Position numbers and translations under genes: made by a program. From Cellvibrionaceae bacterium (lineage in GTDB: Bacteria > Pseudomonadota > Gammaproteobacteria > Pseudomonadales > Cellvibrionaceae), in NCBI GenBank assembly GCA_025800365.1, contig JAOXRT010000034.1, forward strand, positions 1-35,083: DNA of 35,083 nt. The letters run 5' to 3'. Under the pieces are notes generated by a model. That model was not told the origin of the DNA and did no database searches. It worked only from the letters and a program-made list of their open reading frames with translations. Shown piece by piece: positions 9,501 through 17,017 of this stretch (position 1 is its first letter; every line of letters starts with the position of its first letter).

Positions 9501-9802
9501 ACTGGGGTGTGCTTATCGCAAACCTAAACGGCAATTACTATCGCGAGTTTAAAAACCAAAACGGAGTTATTCGTGCTAGCTTTGTTCATGACCCGTTTAG
9601 ATTGGATAGCACAAACCCTACTCAAGAAATGCTAATTGTTTCAGATATTCCAGATCGTAATTACTTTAGTCTAGGTCTTGGTCTGGCAGCACAGTTCAAA
9701 TACGGCCTATCTGGGTTTATTGATTATCAGTCATTACTTAAAGCCGATGACATTAAATCAAGGGAATTAGCCTTTGGCTTACGCTATGAGGCAAAATTTT
9801 AG
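6581..9802 (+). CDS. Autotransporter with Calx-beta repeats (paralog 1)
   Basis: The 1073-residue start chosen is ATG 6581: it follows AGGGAAAG at good spacing and opens a normal signal peptide (MYRFKKIQKRLYIL... ending SASA). An upstream in-frame ATG at 6518 would add 21 residues before that peptide. The passenger holds an N-terminal Ig-like domain and about three Calx-beta-like domains; motifs include DDSVFEGDETF and DYTSTSTTVTWAAG. A linker with two cysteines (DDLCPRLSELGQQ, NRCEQLRDPDL) precedes a ~290-residue C-terminal autotransporter barrel (from about residue 780, GLFMNGNISYGERDP) that ends in Phe (RYEAKF), as outer-membrane beta-barrels do. Calx-beta domains usually bind calcium, so an adhesive surface role is inferred. 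It is the shorter paralog of the next gene and has its own terminator. Confidence 0.9.
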   Translation: MYRFKKIQKRLYILSGVVFGCFFCQSASANPFSVSSSTSVSQSTSIIGSTVNLDVEIDDVTGSTPNGGSITLSLDTTGTPGVNWTPDSSPCTPTATPNEFTCTVPALATANFSFITQNLNSPANYSTTIELGPSDCIAGSGTPAATCSQIESFDIVAPTLTITLAGGGNSVTEGDSGNNQIDLEFTVDQLPANSANSSYQVEIVAPFGSSGNPAATQPSDFDTLSTLPTLFWGSNSSPTQTVSIDIVGDTVSELTESIYIGSTSINNLGPTGTPPRFELIINDNDAVITPPPVVTPPEINASSQRSFSENSGQASITFSRSGDTSEALSFDFTTIDASPIIKSEASSSGIATAGTDYTSTSTTVTWAAGESSSKTVDIPILDDSVFEGDETFQAQASNLSSGASFNFDPNFTFTISENDVEPGGELNFSSATYEINEDAGTATITISRSGGTNGAISVNYASSDDTAKAGEDYNSSTGSLSWANGEGEDKSFTVTVNADIINEPTETVILTLSNPTGSATLGGQANAVLNILNVNEAGAPEISKEDISVTDFDGDGLVEVVLDATGKIVSDNPINEVNWIKDGDTIATGMTTSAKLPIGIHPLQVVATDSNGKMAAVDFIAEVKELDPETTRMLSDTSGLNTEQGSVAGALDDLCPRLSELGQQNGLTVGQSNLRNRCEQLRDPDLDDADIVEALDQIAGEEAEAIIITAARFTNMHQTNLRNRFTQLRRGGKALIDVSGLNMRLDGGSLSGNMFAAVGRNLIGGGAASGDEAEPEIYSDSRLGLFMNGNISYGERDPTKNNSGFKLDIEGITAGMDYRFTDKFIGGIAIGYSSSDLDYANDGGVLEGSSTFYSAYTSYYSDKNYYIDSSITYADSDFDVTRHIKYKDMSGLVDLRRGGSTNGEQLLATLDFGWDYNNGPWTFGPNGSFSYSDTSIDGYAEQGDSGLELQYSGQDNVTGTLGLGFHGSRVFLMDWGVLIANLNGNYYREFKNQNGVIRASFVHDPFRLDSTNPTQEMLIVSDIPDRNYFSLGLGLAAQFKYGLSGFIDYQSLLKADDIKSRELAFGLRYEAKF

Positions 9803-9855
9803 CCAATAAAGGCCAAGTCAGCTCACACTATAGTCATTAATTTAAACGCTATAAG

Positions 9856-9881
9856 GGCCTCCTGGAATGGAGGCCTTTTTT
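9856..9881 (+). terminator. Rho-independent terminator of autotransporter 1
   Basis: GGCCTCC (9856-9862) pairs with GGAGGCC (9869-9875) around the loop TGGAAT, followed by six T residues. It lies about 50 bases after the stop codon, so the two autotransporter genes are probably separate transcription units. Confidence 0.92.
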
Positions 9882-10027
9882 ATTTGTTCACGGCAAAACT
9901 TCAACCACAAATTAGCAAGAGTCAAAAAACCAAAAGCTCATCACAAATTCCAAAAATATTTTTAATTGCTTAGTCACCAAGAGACGCTTAGTTACTAACA
10001 AGCTAAGCCACCCACACAAAGCAAGAG

Positions 10028-10124
10028 ATTTAAACGCCAACACCCACCAAAACTAGTAGTGTCTGCCAGCCTAAGGCGCAAGCATAATCCTCTTTTTATT
10101 TTTCTAGGTAACAAAATGTAATCG
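10028..10124 (+). promoter_or_regulatory. Conserved leader element of autotransporter 2 (copy B)
   Basis: Block 1 (10028-10066) reads ATTTAAACGCCAAC, a gap, then ACCAAAACTAGTAGTG. Block 2 (10104-10124) reads CTAGGTAACA, three bases, TGTAATCG. Both match copy A at 6396-6517. The rest of the 395-base gap 9803-10197 holds the terminator of the preceding gene and AT-rich DNA (GTCACCAAGAGACGCTTAG, GTTACTAACAAGC) with no recognised feature. Confidence 0.6.
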
Positions 10125-10197
10125 TTAAAACCTGATTTTGCTTTTAACGTTAAACATGAGAAAGGAATTTATCTCAAGCACAGCAACTAGATAATCC

Positions 10198-13100
10198 ATG
10201 GATATGGGCTTTGAAATGAACACTTACATTCGTGCAGCTTTAGCTGCCAGCCGCGGGCACTTACAATTATTTTTGCTAATAGTAATTGGCTTTTCTAGCC
10301 AGCTTGTTATTGCCCAAGAATTTCAGATAGGTAACGTTACAGTAAATCCTCCGGGGCCATTTGAAGTTGGCGATACGGCGACATTTTCCTTAACCATTAC
10401 CAATATCAGCACCTCTACTACCCTCCTAAAGAAAGCGAGTAAAAGCGGCTTAGCTAAAGGAAACTCCGCGAACAAAAGCAACGCCACCATAAGTAGCATC
10501 CCGATCAGCATAATCACCGATGGTCCGCTTACCATGATCGATGATGCTTGGGATATCAGCAGCGTGAGCAGCAACATTTCGCCATCTACGGCTGACTGTA
10601 GTGAACTTTCTTCAGGGTCAGAATTTAGCTGCACTCAGCTTCTCACTGGCGAAGAAATTACGGTTACTTTTGAAAGCATCACATTGGATGATGCAGGTGC
10701 TTACAATTTTAATGTGGGTTCTAGTTCCAGCGACTGCTCTGGCACATGCACCTTTTCAAGAAACTTTGCCGTCAACGCGCCGACACCTACTGCCAGCCTT
10801 AACGTCGCCAATTCTGTAGCCGAAGACAATGGTCCACTGATAGTAACTGTAAGCCTCGATCACCCTGTGAGTGCTGGCTTGGCATCCGTAGATTTTAGCA
10901 CCACTACCGGCAGCGCAGATGGTAGTGACTTTACTGAAACCAGCGGCACCATTGTATTTAGCTCAAGCGGTCTACCCTCTATGCTTGGCTCAGCAACCGC
11001 CACACCAATAAGCCCACAAGCCATTCAAATTGAAATTCCTATTAATGACGACGGGTTAACTGAGGGGCGTGAAAACTTCCGTGTTGGACTTTCCGTATCA
11101 TCGACTGACAACTTTAATCTACCGGTAGCTATTGGCTCTGCAAGTGTGTTTGTTGGAATTATTGATGATGAAACACCTACTGCTACCATGACGGCACCCA
11201 GCTCAATTAATGAAGCTAATGGCCCACTGTTAGCCAGGGTTAGCCTGAGTTTTTTGCCGGATTCTAGTGCAGGCGTTACCGTTATTGCTTTTCCAGGCAC
11301 ACCTAACCCAGTTAGCTTTGCAGACTATGAAGATAAGCAGGTTATGGTCGAGTTTGACGATAACGGTCCTGTCCCTTCTTCAGATTACAGCATCGTTAAT
11401 TCAACAACTGTAGACATCGCCTTTGGCATTACTAACGATAGTGAGGCTGAGCCCAATGAGAATCTAGTGATTTTTATGGACGTCAGCGAGCAAGCTTTTG
11501 GTGTCAATGGCTCCGACACCTCAGCCAATGTGCTTATCATCGACGATGACAGCAGCGCCACCCCCATCGCATCATTAAATGTTGCCAGTAGTATCGACGA
11601 AGCAGATGGCCCTTTATTGGCAACCGTCTCAATTAACGCCTTGCCAAGTGATGCAGCCAATCTTGAAATAAGCTCAGCCCCTGCCGTCAGCAGCCCAGCA
11701 AGCGGAGATGATTTTGAGCAAAAGTCCGTTATCGTGCAATTTAATTCAAGCGGCGCGGTGAGCAGTTCAGACTATCAAATTGTGAATAGCACAACCGTAC
11801 GCGTTCCTTTTGATATTGTAGATGACAGCCTACAAGAACCTGAAGAAAGGCTAAATATTTCTTTTACCGATTCCAATAGCATTGATATAAGTACTAATAG
11901 CAACAGCCAAGATGTTAGCATTTTAGATAATGACGGCCCTCCTGTTGTTAGCGTAAGTGCACTCAGTTCTGTTAACGAATCCGCAGGGTCGATACTCGCC
12001 ACAGTAGAAATTGATAAGGTTCCAGACGATACCTCCAGCGTTGAAATAACTTCAGCAGCAGGAAGCAATCCTGCAGCCAGCAGCGATGACTTTGAAGAAA
12101 AAACCGTTATCATTAATTTTAACAACTCTGGCCTTGTCGCTGGGGCAGGTTACAGCATCTTGAGCCCTACCAGCGCTCAAGTTAGCTTCAATATTGTTGA
12201 TGATACGGTAATCGAAGATGACGAGATTTTTGACATTTTTCTAGAATCAGAAGTTGGCTTAGTGCTCAGCAACAGTAATAGTTCACAAGCAGTAACCATC
12301 ATCGATAACGATGCCCCACCAGAAACCACCGCCGCTCCTAGCATAAGCGCCAGCAGCCAGAGAAGCTTCAGCGAAGATTCGGGTAGAGCTTTGATCACCT
12401 TCAGCCGAAACGGCGATGATAGCGATGCCATCAGCTTTGACTTTGCAACAGCAGAAAGCCGAGCTCTCAAACGCTCACCGGCCATTAGCAGCGACGGTAT
12501 GGCTATTGCCCCTGATGACTACACAAGCACCAGCACAACGGTGAGCTGGGCAGCGGGCGACAGCAGCAATAAATCGGTCAGTATTCCAATTATCGATGAC
12601 AATTTGTTTGAAGGCGATGAAACCTTCCGCGCCAATGCAAGCAATTTAAGTAGCGGGGCTAGCTTTAACTTCGATCCAGCGCTTGTTATCACCATTGTAG
12701 AAAATGATGCTGAGCCTGGCGGCGAACTAAACTTCAGCGCCGCCAGCTATGACATTAGTGAAGATGGGGGCAGCGCAACAATTACTGTGACCCGAAGTGG
12801 CGGAGGTAACGGTGCTGTCAGTGTAAATTACAGTAGCAGCGATGACAGCGCTACGGCCGGCGAAGACTACAGCGCAATAGCAGGTAGCCTAAGCTGGGCC
12901 TCGGGTGATACCAGCAATAAAACCTTTATCATTCCTGTTAACAGCGATATTTTAAACGAAGATACCGAGAGAGTTTTACTGGAGCTTTCAAGCCCTTCTG
13001 GTACTGCGGTTTTGGGTAGTCAAGCAAATTCGATACTCAACATTCTCAATATCAATGAAATCGGAGCACCAACTATAAGCAAGGACGATATCAGCGTTAC

Positions 13101-14673
13101 CGACTTTGATGGTGACGGTTTGGTAGATGTTGTGCTTGATGCCACCGGTAAAATTGTGAGTGACAACCCAATTGACGATGTAACTTGGATTAAGGATGGG
13201 CAAAATATTGCTAACGGGATGGTTACCAGTGCAAAACTTCCTATCGGTACTCACCCACTACGGGTGATTGCTACCGATAACAATGGCAAGCGTGCCGCAG
13301 TAGATTTTATTGCCGAAGTTAAGGAGCTAAACCCTGAAACCACTCGCATGCTAGGCGACACCCCCGGCCTAAATACCGAGCAAGGTACTGTTGCCGGCGC
13401 CCTGGATGATCTATGCCCGCGCCTATCCGAGCTTGGGCAACAAAACAGCTTAACGACTGGACAAGGGAATCTACGGCAACGCTGCGAACAGCTACGAGAT
13501 CCAGACTTAAGCGATGAAGACATCGTTGACGCTCTAGATCAGATAGCTGGTGAAGAAGCTGAAGCGATAATTATAACTGCCGCTCGTTTCACCAATATGC
13601 ATCACACCAATTTACGCAATCGTTTCACTCAGTTGCGACGTGGCGGCAAAGCATTAATTGATGTCAGCGGTATTCGATTAAAGTTCGATGGCGGCAGCCT
13701 TAATGGCCAACAGTTTGTTTCTTTAGGCCAAGATATTCTAGGCGGCGCTGCAAGCGGTGATGAAGAAGCGAAACCTGAAATATTTGCCAGCTCTCGCCTT
13801 GGCTTATTTGTAAACGGTAATATTTCATACGGTGAACGTGACCCAACTAAAAACAACAGCGGTTTCAAACTGGATATTGAAGGCATAACCGCAGGTATGG
13901 ATTATCGCTTTAGTGATAGCTTTATTGGAGGTGTCGCAGTCGGCTACTCTAGTAGTGATTTGGATTACGCCAACGACGGTGGAGTGCTAGAAGGCAGTAG
14001 CACTTTCTACTCGGCTTATACCTCTTATTACAATGCAGCAAATTACTATATCGATAGCAGCATTACTTATGCCGATTCCGACTTCGATGTCACTCGGCAC
14101 ATCAAATATAGAGACATGTCAGGCCTAGTAGATTTACGTCGTAGCGGAAATACCAATGGTGAACAGCTACTTGCCACCTTGGACTTTGGCTGGGACTACA
14201 ACAGTGGACCATGGACCTTCGGTCCTAACGGCAGCCTAAGCTATAGCGATACCAGTATCGATGGTTATGCGGAGCGAGGTGACTCTGGCTTGGAGCTGGA
14301 ATATAGCGGGCAAGATAATATTACCAGCACCTTGGGGCTAGGCTTTCACGGATCGCGGGTATTTTTAACTGATTGGGGCGTGTTAATTGCTAATATCACC
14401 GGCACTTATTATCGCGAGTTTAAAAACCAAAATGGCATCATGCGAGCACGCTTTGTGCACGACCCATTTAAATTCGACGTCAACAACCCGACTCGTGACA
14501 TGCTGATTATTTCGGACATCCCCGATAGAAATTACCTAAGCCTAGGCATTGGCTTAGCCGCGCAATTTAAATATGGCTTATCCGGGTTTATCGATTATCA
14601 GTCGCAGTTTATGACCGATGATGTGACATCGAGAGAGCTCGCCTTTGGCTTACGCTATGAAGCTCGCTTTTGA
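10198..14673 (+). CDS. Autotransporter with expanded Calx-beta array (paralog 2)
   Basis: A 1491-residue paralog of the preceding gene. In-frame ATGs at 10198, 10204 and 10216 are all possible starts; none has a strong ribosome site, and the signal peptide (MNTYIRAALAASRGHLQLFL... to IAQ) begins naturally at 10216. An N-terminal domain with four cysteines is followed by about six Calx-beta-like units, recognisable from repeated starts such as SLNVASSIDEADGPLLATVS and ends such as IPINDDGLTEGRENF. The two-cysteine linker and C-terminal barrel (from about residue 1198, ending RYEARF) are near-identical in protein to paralog 1, but synonymous codons differ widely. It therefore looks like an old duplication with a lengthened passenger. 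A calcium-dependent surface or adhesive function is inferred. Confidence 0.9.
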   Translation: MDMGFEMNTYIRAALAASRGHLQLFLLIVIGFSSQLVIAQEFQIGNVTVNPPGPFEVGDTATFSLTITNISTSTTLLKKASKSGLAKGNSANKSNATISSIPISIITDGPLTMIDDAWDISSVSSNISPSTADCSELSSGSEFSCTQLLTGEEITVTFESITLDDAGAYNFNVGSSSSDCSGTCTFSRNFAVNAPTPTASLNVANSVAEDNGPLIVTVSLDHPVSAGLASVDFSTTTGSADGSDFTETSGTIVFSSSGLPSMLGSATATPISPQAIQIEIPINDDGLTEGRENFRVGLSVSSTDNFNLPVAIGSASVFVGIIDDETPTATMTAPSSINEANGPLLARVSLSFLPDSSAGVTVIAFPGTPNPVSFADYEDKQVMVEFDDNGPVPSSDYSIVNSTTVDIAFGITNDSEAEPNENLVIFMDVSEQAFGVNGSDTSANVLIIDDDSSATPIASLNVASSIDEADGPLLATVSINALPSDAANLEISSAPAVSSPASGDDFEQKSVIVQFNSSGAVSSSDYQIVNSTTVRVPFDIVDDSLQEPEERLNISFTDSNSIDISTNSNSQDVSILDNDGPPVVSVSALSSVNESAGSILATVEIDKVPDDTSSVEITSAAGSNPAASSDDFEEKTVIINFNNSGLVAGAGYSILSPTSAQVSFNIVDDTVIEDDEIFDIFLESEVGLVLSNSNSSQAVTIIDNDAPPETTAAPSISASSQRSFSEDSGRALITFSRNGDDSDAISFDFATAESRALKRSPAISSDGMAIAPDDYTSTSTTVSWAAGDSSNKSVSIPIIDDNLFEGDETFRANASNLSSGASFNFDPALVITIVENDAEPGGELNFSAASYDISEDGGSATITVTRSGGGNGAVSVNYSSSDDSATAGEDYSAIAGSLSWASGDTSNKTFIIPVNSDILNEDTERVLLELSSPSGTAVLGSQANSILNILNINEIGAPTISKDDISVTDFDGDGLVDVVLDATGKIVSDNPIDDVTWIKDGQNIANGMVTSAKLPIGTHPLRVIATDNNGKRAAVDFIAEVKELNPETTRMLGDTPGLNTEQGTVAGALDDLCPRLSELGQQNSLTTGQGNLRQRCEQLRDPDLSDEDIVDALDQIAGEEAEAIIITAARFTNMHHTNLRNRFTQLRRGGKALIDVSGIRLKFDGGSLNGQQFVSLGQDILGGAASGDEEAKPEIFASSRLGLFVNGNISYGERDPTKNNSGFKLDIEGITAGMDYRFSDSFIGGVAVGYSSSDLDYANDGGVLEGSSTFYSAYTSYYNAANYYIDSSITYADSDFDVTRHIKYRDMSGLVDLRRSGNTNGEQLLATLDFGWDYNSGPWTFGPNGSLSYSDTSIDGYAERGDSGLELEYSGQDNITSTLGLGFHGSRVFLTDWGVLIANITGTYYREFKNQNGIMRARFVHDPFKFDVNNPTRDMLIISDIPDRNYLSLGIGLAAQFKYGLSGFIDYQSQFMTDDVTSRELAFGLRYEARF

Positions 14674-14690
14674 TGACCTATAAGCACCAT

Positions 14691-14720
14691 AAAAAAGGCC
14701 AGCAGTAGCTGGCCTTTTTT
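14691..14720. terminator. Bidirectional terminator between autotransporter 2 and pyrB
   Basis: AAAAAAGGCCAGC (14691-14703) pairs perfectly with GCTGGCCTTTTTT (14708-14720) around AGTA. A-run and T-run flank the GC stem symmetrically, so it can stop transcripts from both convergent genes. Confidence 0.93.
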
Positions 14721-14760
14721 ATGGTTAACAATCTAGAGCCTTCTTTATTATTAACAGGCC

Positions 14761-15792
14761 CTAGCTTCGACGATGAAACCAATTTACCGGCTTAGAATAT
14801 TTATCTACCTGATCGGCTACATCCAACACCAAGGCAAATAGAGCCATACGCACAAGCACGCCATTATCGGCTTGCCTAAAGATAGCCAAGTTGGGGTTTT
14901 GGTTTAAATCGTTATCCAGCTCATTGGCGCTTTCACGAGAATCTCGCGGTAAGGGGTGCATGATTACCGTATTGGGCTTACAGAACTGAGTGTAAACCGC
15001 CTGGTTTAATCGAAAGCGCCCACGATAAAGATCGGCCTCTTCCTGACTAGAAAATCGCTCTTCTTGGATACGAGTTGCATAGGCAATATCTTGATCACCT
15101 AAGCTGGCCGCCAAATCGTCAGAGATAAGCACCGAATGCCCGGCTTCACGTAATTGCTCGATGATCGCCTCTGGCATCGCCAGCTCTGGAGGTGAAACCA
15201 TAGTCAGCTGAACATTCTTATAAAGCATTAGTAGCTTACACAGCGAATGCACTGTACGGCCATGCTTTAAATCGCCAATCATAGCGATGCGCAAACCATC
15301 GATATCGCGATTGTTGGCCGCTAGCTCTTTCTTAATGGTATACAAATCCAGCAGGGCCTGGCTTGGATGCTCATTTGGGCCGTCACCACCATTAATTACT
15401 GGCACTCGGCTAGCCGCGGCGAACTCGCCTACAGAACCTGCTGCAGGGTGGCGCATGCAGATCACATCGCTGTAACCCGATAGAACCCTTGCGGTATCGT
15501 ATAGCGATTCACCTTTTGCGATGGCCGATGATTCAAAGCCTGTAGTTTCACGCACCTCACCCCCAAGTAGGTTAAAGGCGCAGCCAAAACTTACCCTGGT
15601 GCGAGTACTGGGCTCAAAGAACATATTACCCAGAATAGCCCCCTCCAGCACACGGGTTACCTTATGGCGCAATGCATAAGGCTCCATTTGGTCTGCTACT
15701 GAGAATACTCTTTCGATGTCGGCTCGTTCGAACTGACCGATTGAAACGATGTTGGCGCCTTTAAAATCCACATAACCCCCTAAATTAGCCAA
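14761..15792 (-). CDS. pyrB: Aspartate carbamoyltransferase catalytic chain
   Basis: Transfers a carbamoyl group to L-aspartate, the committed step of pyrimidine synthesis. Carbamoyl-phosphate site residues are visible: STRTR (62-66), the Lys/Ser of AIAKGESLYDT (~K93), MRHP (113-116) and GDGPNEHPSQALLDL (136-150); HPLPRDSR lies near residue 277. At 343 residues it is longer than the E. coli chain (311), mostly by a C-terminal tail ending WFHRRS. It has no neighbouring pyrI or dihydroorotase-like gene. The start is TTG at 15792, supported by AGGG seven bases upstream and by the conserved-looking MANLGGYVDF start. Confidence 0.95.
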   Translation of the reverse strand: MANLGGYVDFKGANIVSIGQFERADIERVFSVADQMEPYALRHKVTRVLEGAILGNMFFEPSTRTRVSFGCAFNLLGGEVRETTGFESSAIAKGESLYDTARVLSGYSDVICMRHPAAGSVGEFAAASRVPVINGGDGPNEHPSQALLDLYTIKKELAANNRDIDGLRIAMIGDLKHGRTVHSLCKLLMLYKNVQLTMVSPPELAMPEAIIEQLREAGHSVLISDDLAASLGDQDIAYATRIQEERFSSQEEADLYRGRFRLNQAVYTQFCKPNTVIMHPLPRDSRESANELDNDLNQNPNLAIFRQADNGVLVRMALFALVLDVADQVDKYSKPVNWFHRRS

Positions 15793-15850
15793 AACGCTGC
15801 CCTACAGGAGATCTATGCAACGATGCAGGCAGCGAAAAAGAAACCGGCGT

Positions 15851-15877
15851 ATTGTAGCTTGTTGTAGCCACCTTCAA
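15851..15877 (-). promoter_or_regulatory. Weak candidate pyrB promoter
   Basis: On the minus strand TACAAT (15856-15851) resembles a -10 hexamer and lies about 60 bases before the TTG start. TTGAAG (15877-15872) upstream could be a -35, but the 15-base spacing is short. No T-rich attenuator typical of E. coli pyrBI was seen. Confidence 0.3.
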
Positions 15878-16032
15878 CAGCATCCTATGGAAATGGCCGC
15901 TTCCACTCCCTAACTGTGGGGCTTTGATTACTAAAGAGTCTAATGTTTTCGCTAAAGGCTAGTTTTATATGACCGATATACCCTACACAGCTTTAATTTT
16001 TAAGAATCGTGACCTACAGTTATAGAGTAAAA

Positions 16033-16080
16033 CAGCCTGTAGGCTGGGCCGAAAAGGGAATGCCCCCATCTATGCGGCCC
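16033..16080 (+). other. Overlapping GC-rich hairpins in the leader of the DUF2971 gene
   Basis: CAGCC-TGTA-GGCTG (16033-16046) forms a 5-bp stem. Immediately after, GGGCCG (16046-16051) can pair with CGGCCC (16075-16080), enclosing a small GGG/CCC stem (16056-16064). The two stems share base 16046, so they stack or compete. The structure ends 14 bases before the ribosome site, so it could affect translation; it is followed by no T-run. Confidence 0.45.
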
Positions 16081-16106
16081 GTGCAGTATCGTTGAAAGGA
16101 ACCAAA

Positions 16107-17009
16107 GTGGCTTTAAACCAAGAAAACCTCATCAAATTTTGCAGTGCTGGCTGCGCTGGGAGAGTTCTGAACAATCAGGAGTTGCGCTGGAGCGCGCCCA
16201 GCCTGTTTGATGACATTTTTGAGCTTACATCAAGCTCTCAGCTCACCTTTACCCATGGTGAACTGCTAAAAGCCACCATACAAATGGCCTCGTCAATGAT
16301 TTTCGCCAAGGACGACCCCAAGGGTGTTTCACCGCTCGCTAAAGCTATCCGCCGCTGGCGTGATGAAGAGCGGTTCGACACACCAGAGGAAGCCGAAGAA
16401 GTACTCAGTGATCTACTTGTTCAAATGGTCGATCACCGCTACAACGAAATCCAAACCATCATTCAGGATTGGCGTGAATACGCCCGTTCAGTGCGAATTT
16501 GCAGCTTCAGCGCCAAAGCAGAAAATATGAGCGCTTGGGAGCATTATGGCGCAGCACATACTGGGGCCGCCCTAAAATTTCGCGGCAGTGATCATGATGA
16601 TAGTGACTTTAACTATCCTGAAAAGGTGAACTACAAAGGCGTTTGCCCAGAAATCACTACGCTTAAGCAACAACTCAATAGCATTGTGACTGCCAACGCT
16701 GAAGATCACAAAGATGAATTCAGAGGCAAGCTTCTTCAAAAAGCCCCACACCAAAAAGATATTGCAGAATGGCGATGCTTTCGCTACCAAGAAACCGAAA
16801 AAGACAGCGACCCTAGAACATGGTTTGAGGATGTTCACTTTGAAACCGAGGATCTTGCCGCTGTTTATTTTGGCGCCTTTATGGACGATAAAGCCAAGGA
16901 TGTCTTAATGCGCCTTTTGCAAAAGCGTTATCGCCGAACCAAAATATTTCAAGCGAAAATCGTCACTGGAAAATTCGAGTTAGAGTTCGAGCGCATTGTG
17001 CCAGTGTAA
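16107..17009 (+). CDS. DUF2971-family protein
   Basis: A 300-residue soluble protein. GTG 16107 is taken as start because GAAAGGA lies just upstream; a TTG at 16092 is in frame but lacks a site. Family landmarks are recognisable: the N-terminal LRWSAPSLFDDIFEL (compare the usual RFNDPFE block), the central RICSFSAKAENMSAWEHYG (compare CFS...LMWSHYA), ALKF, and the later IAEWRCFRYQETE (compare EWR). The biochemical role of DUF2971 is not settled, and it is often found in accessory or defence-like settings. It stands alone here, converging on exonuclease I with 8 bases between stops and no visible terminator. Confidence 0.75.
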   Translation: MALNQENLIKFCSAGCAGRVLNNQELRWSAPSLFDDIFELTSSSQLTFTHGELLKATIQMASSMIFAKDDPKGVSPLAKAIRRWRDEERFDTPEEAEEVLSDLLVQMVDHRYNEIQTIIQDWREYARSVRICSFSAKAENMSAWEHYGAAHTGAALKFRGSDHDDSDFNYPEKVNYKGVCPEITTLKQQLNSIVTANAEDHKDEFRGKLLQKAPHQKDIAEWRCFRYQETEKDSDPRTWFEDVHFETEDLAAVYFGAFMDDKAKDVLMRLLQKRYRRTKIFQAKIVTGKFELEFERIVPV

Positions 17010-17017
17010 GACTGCCG

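Larger units (their letters stand above)
15793..16106. other. Divergent intergenic region pyrB / DUF2971 gene
   Basis: A 314-base gap holding the pyrB 5' region on one side and, next to the DUF2971 gene, a GC-rich structured stretch (16033-16080). No RNA gene was recognised. Confidence 0.5.

Noticed and set aside
15793-15900. pyrBI-type attenuator before pyrB
   Set aside because: No pyrimidine-rich leader peptide or hairpin with T-run was seen on the minus strand.
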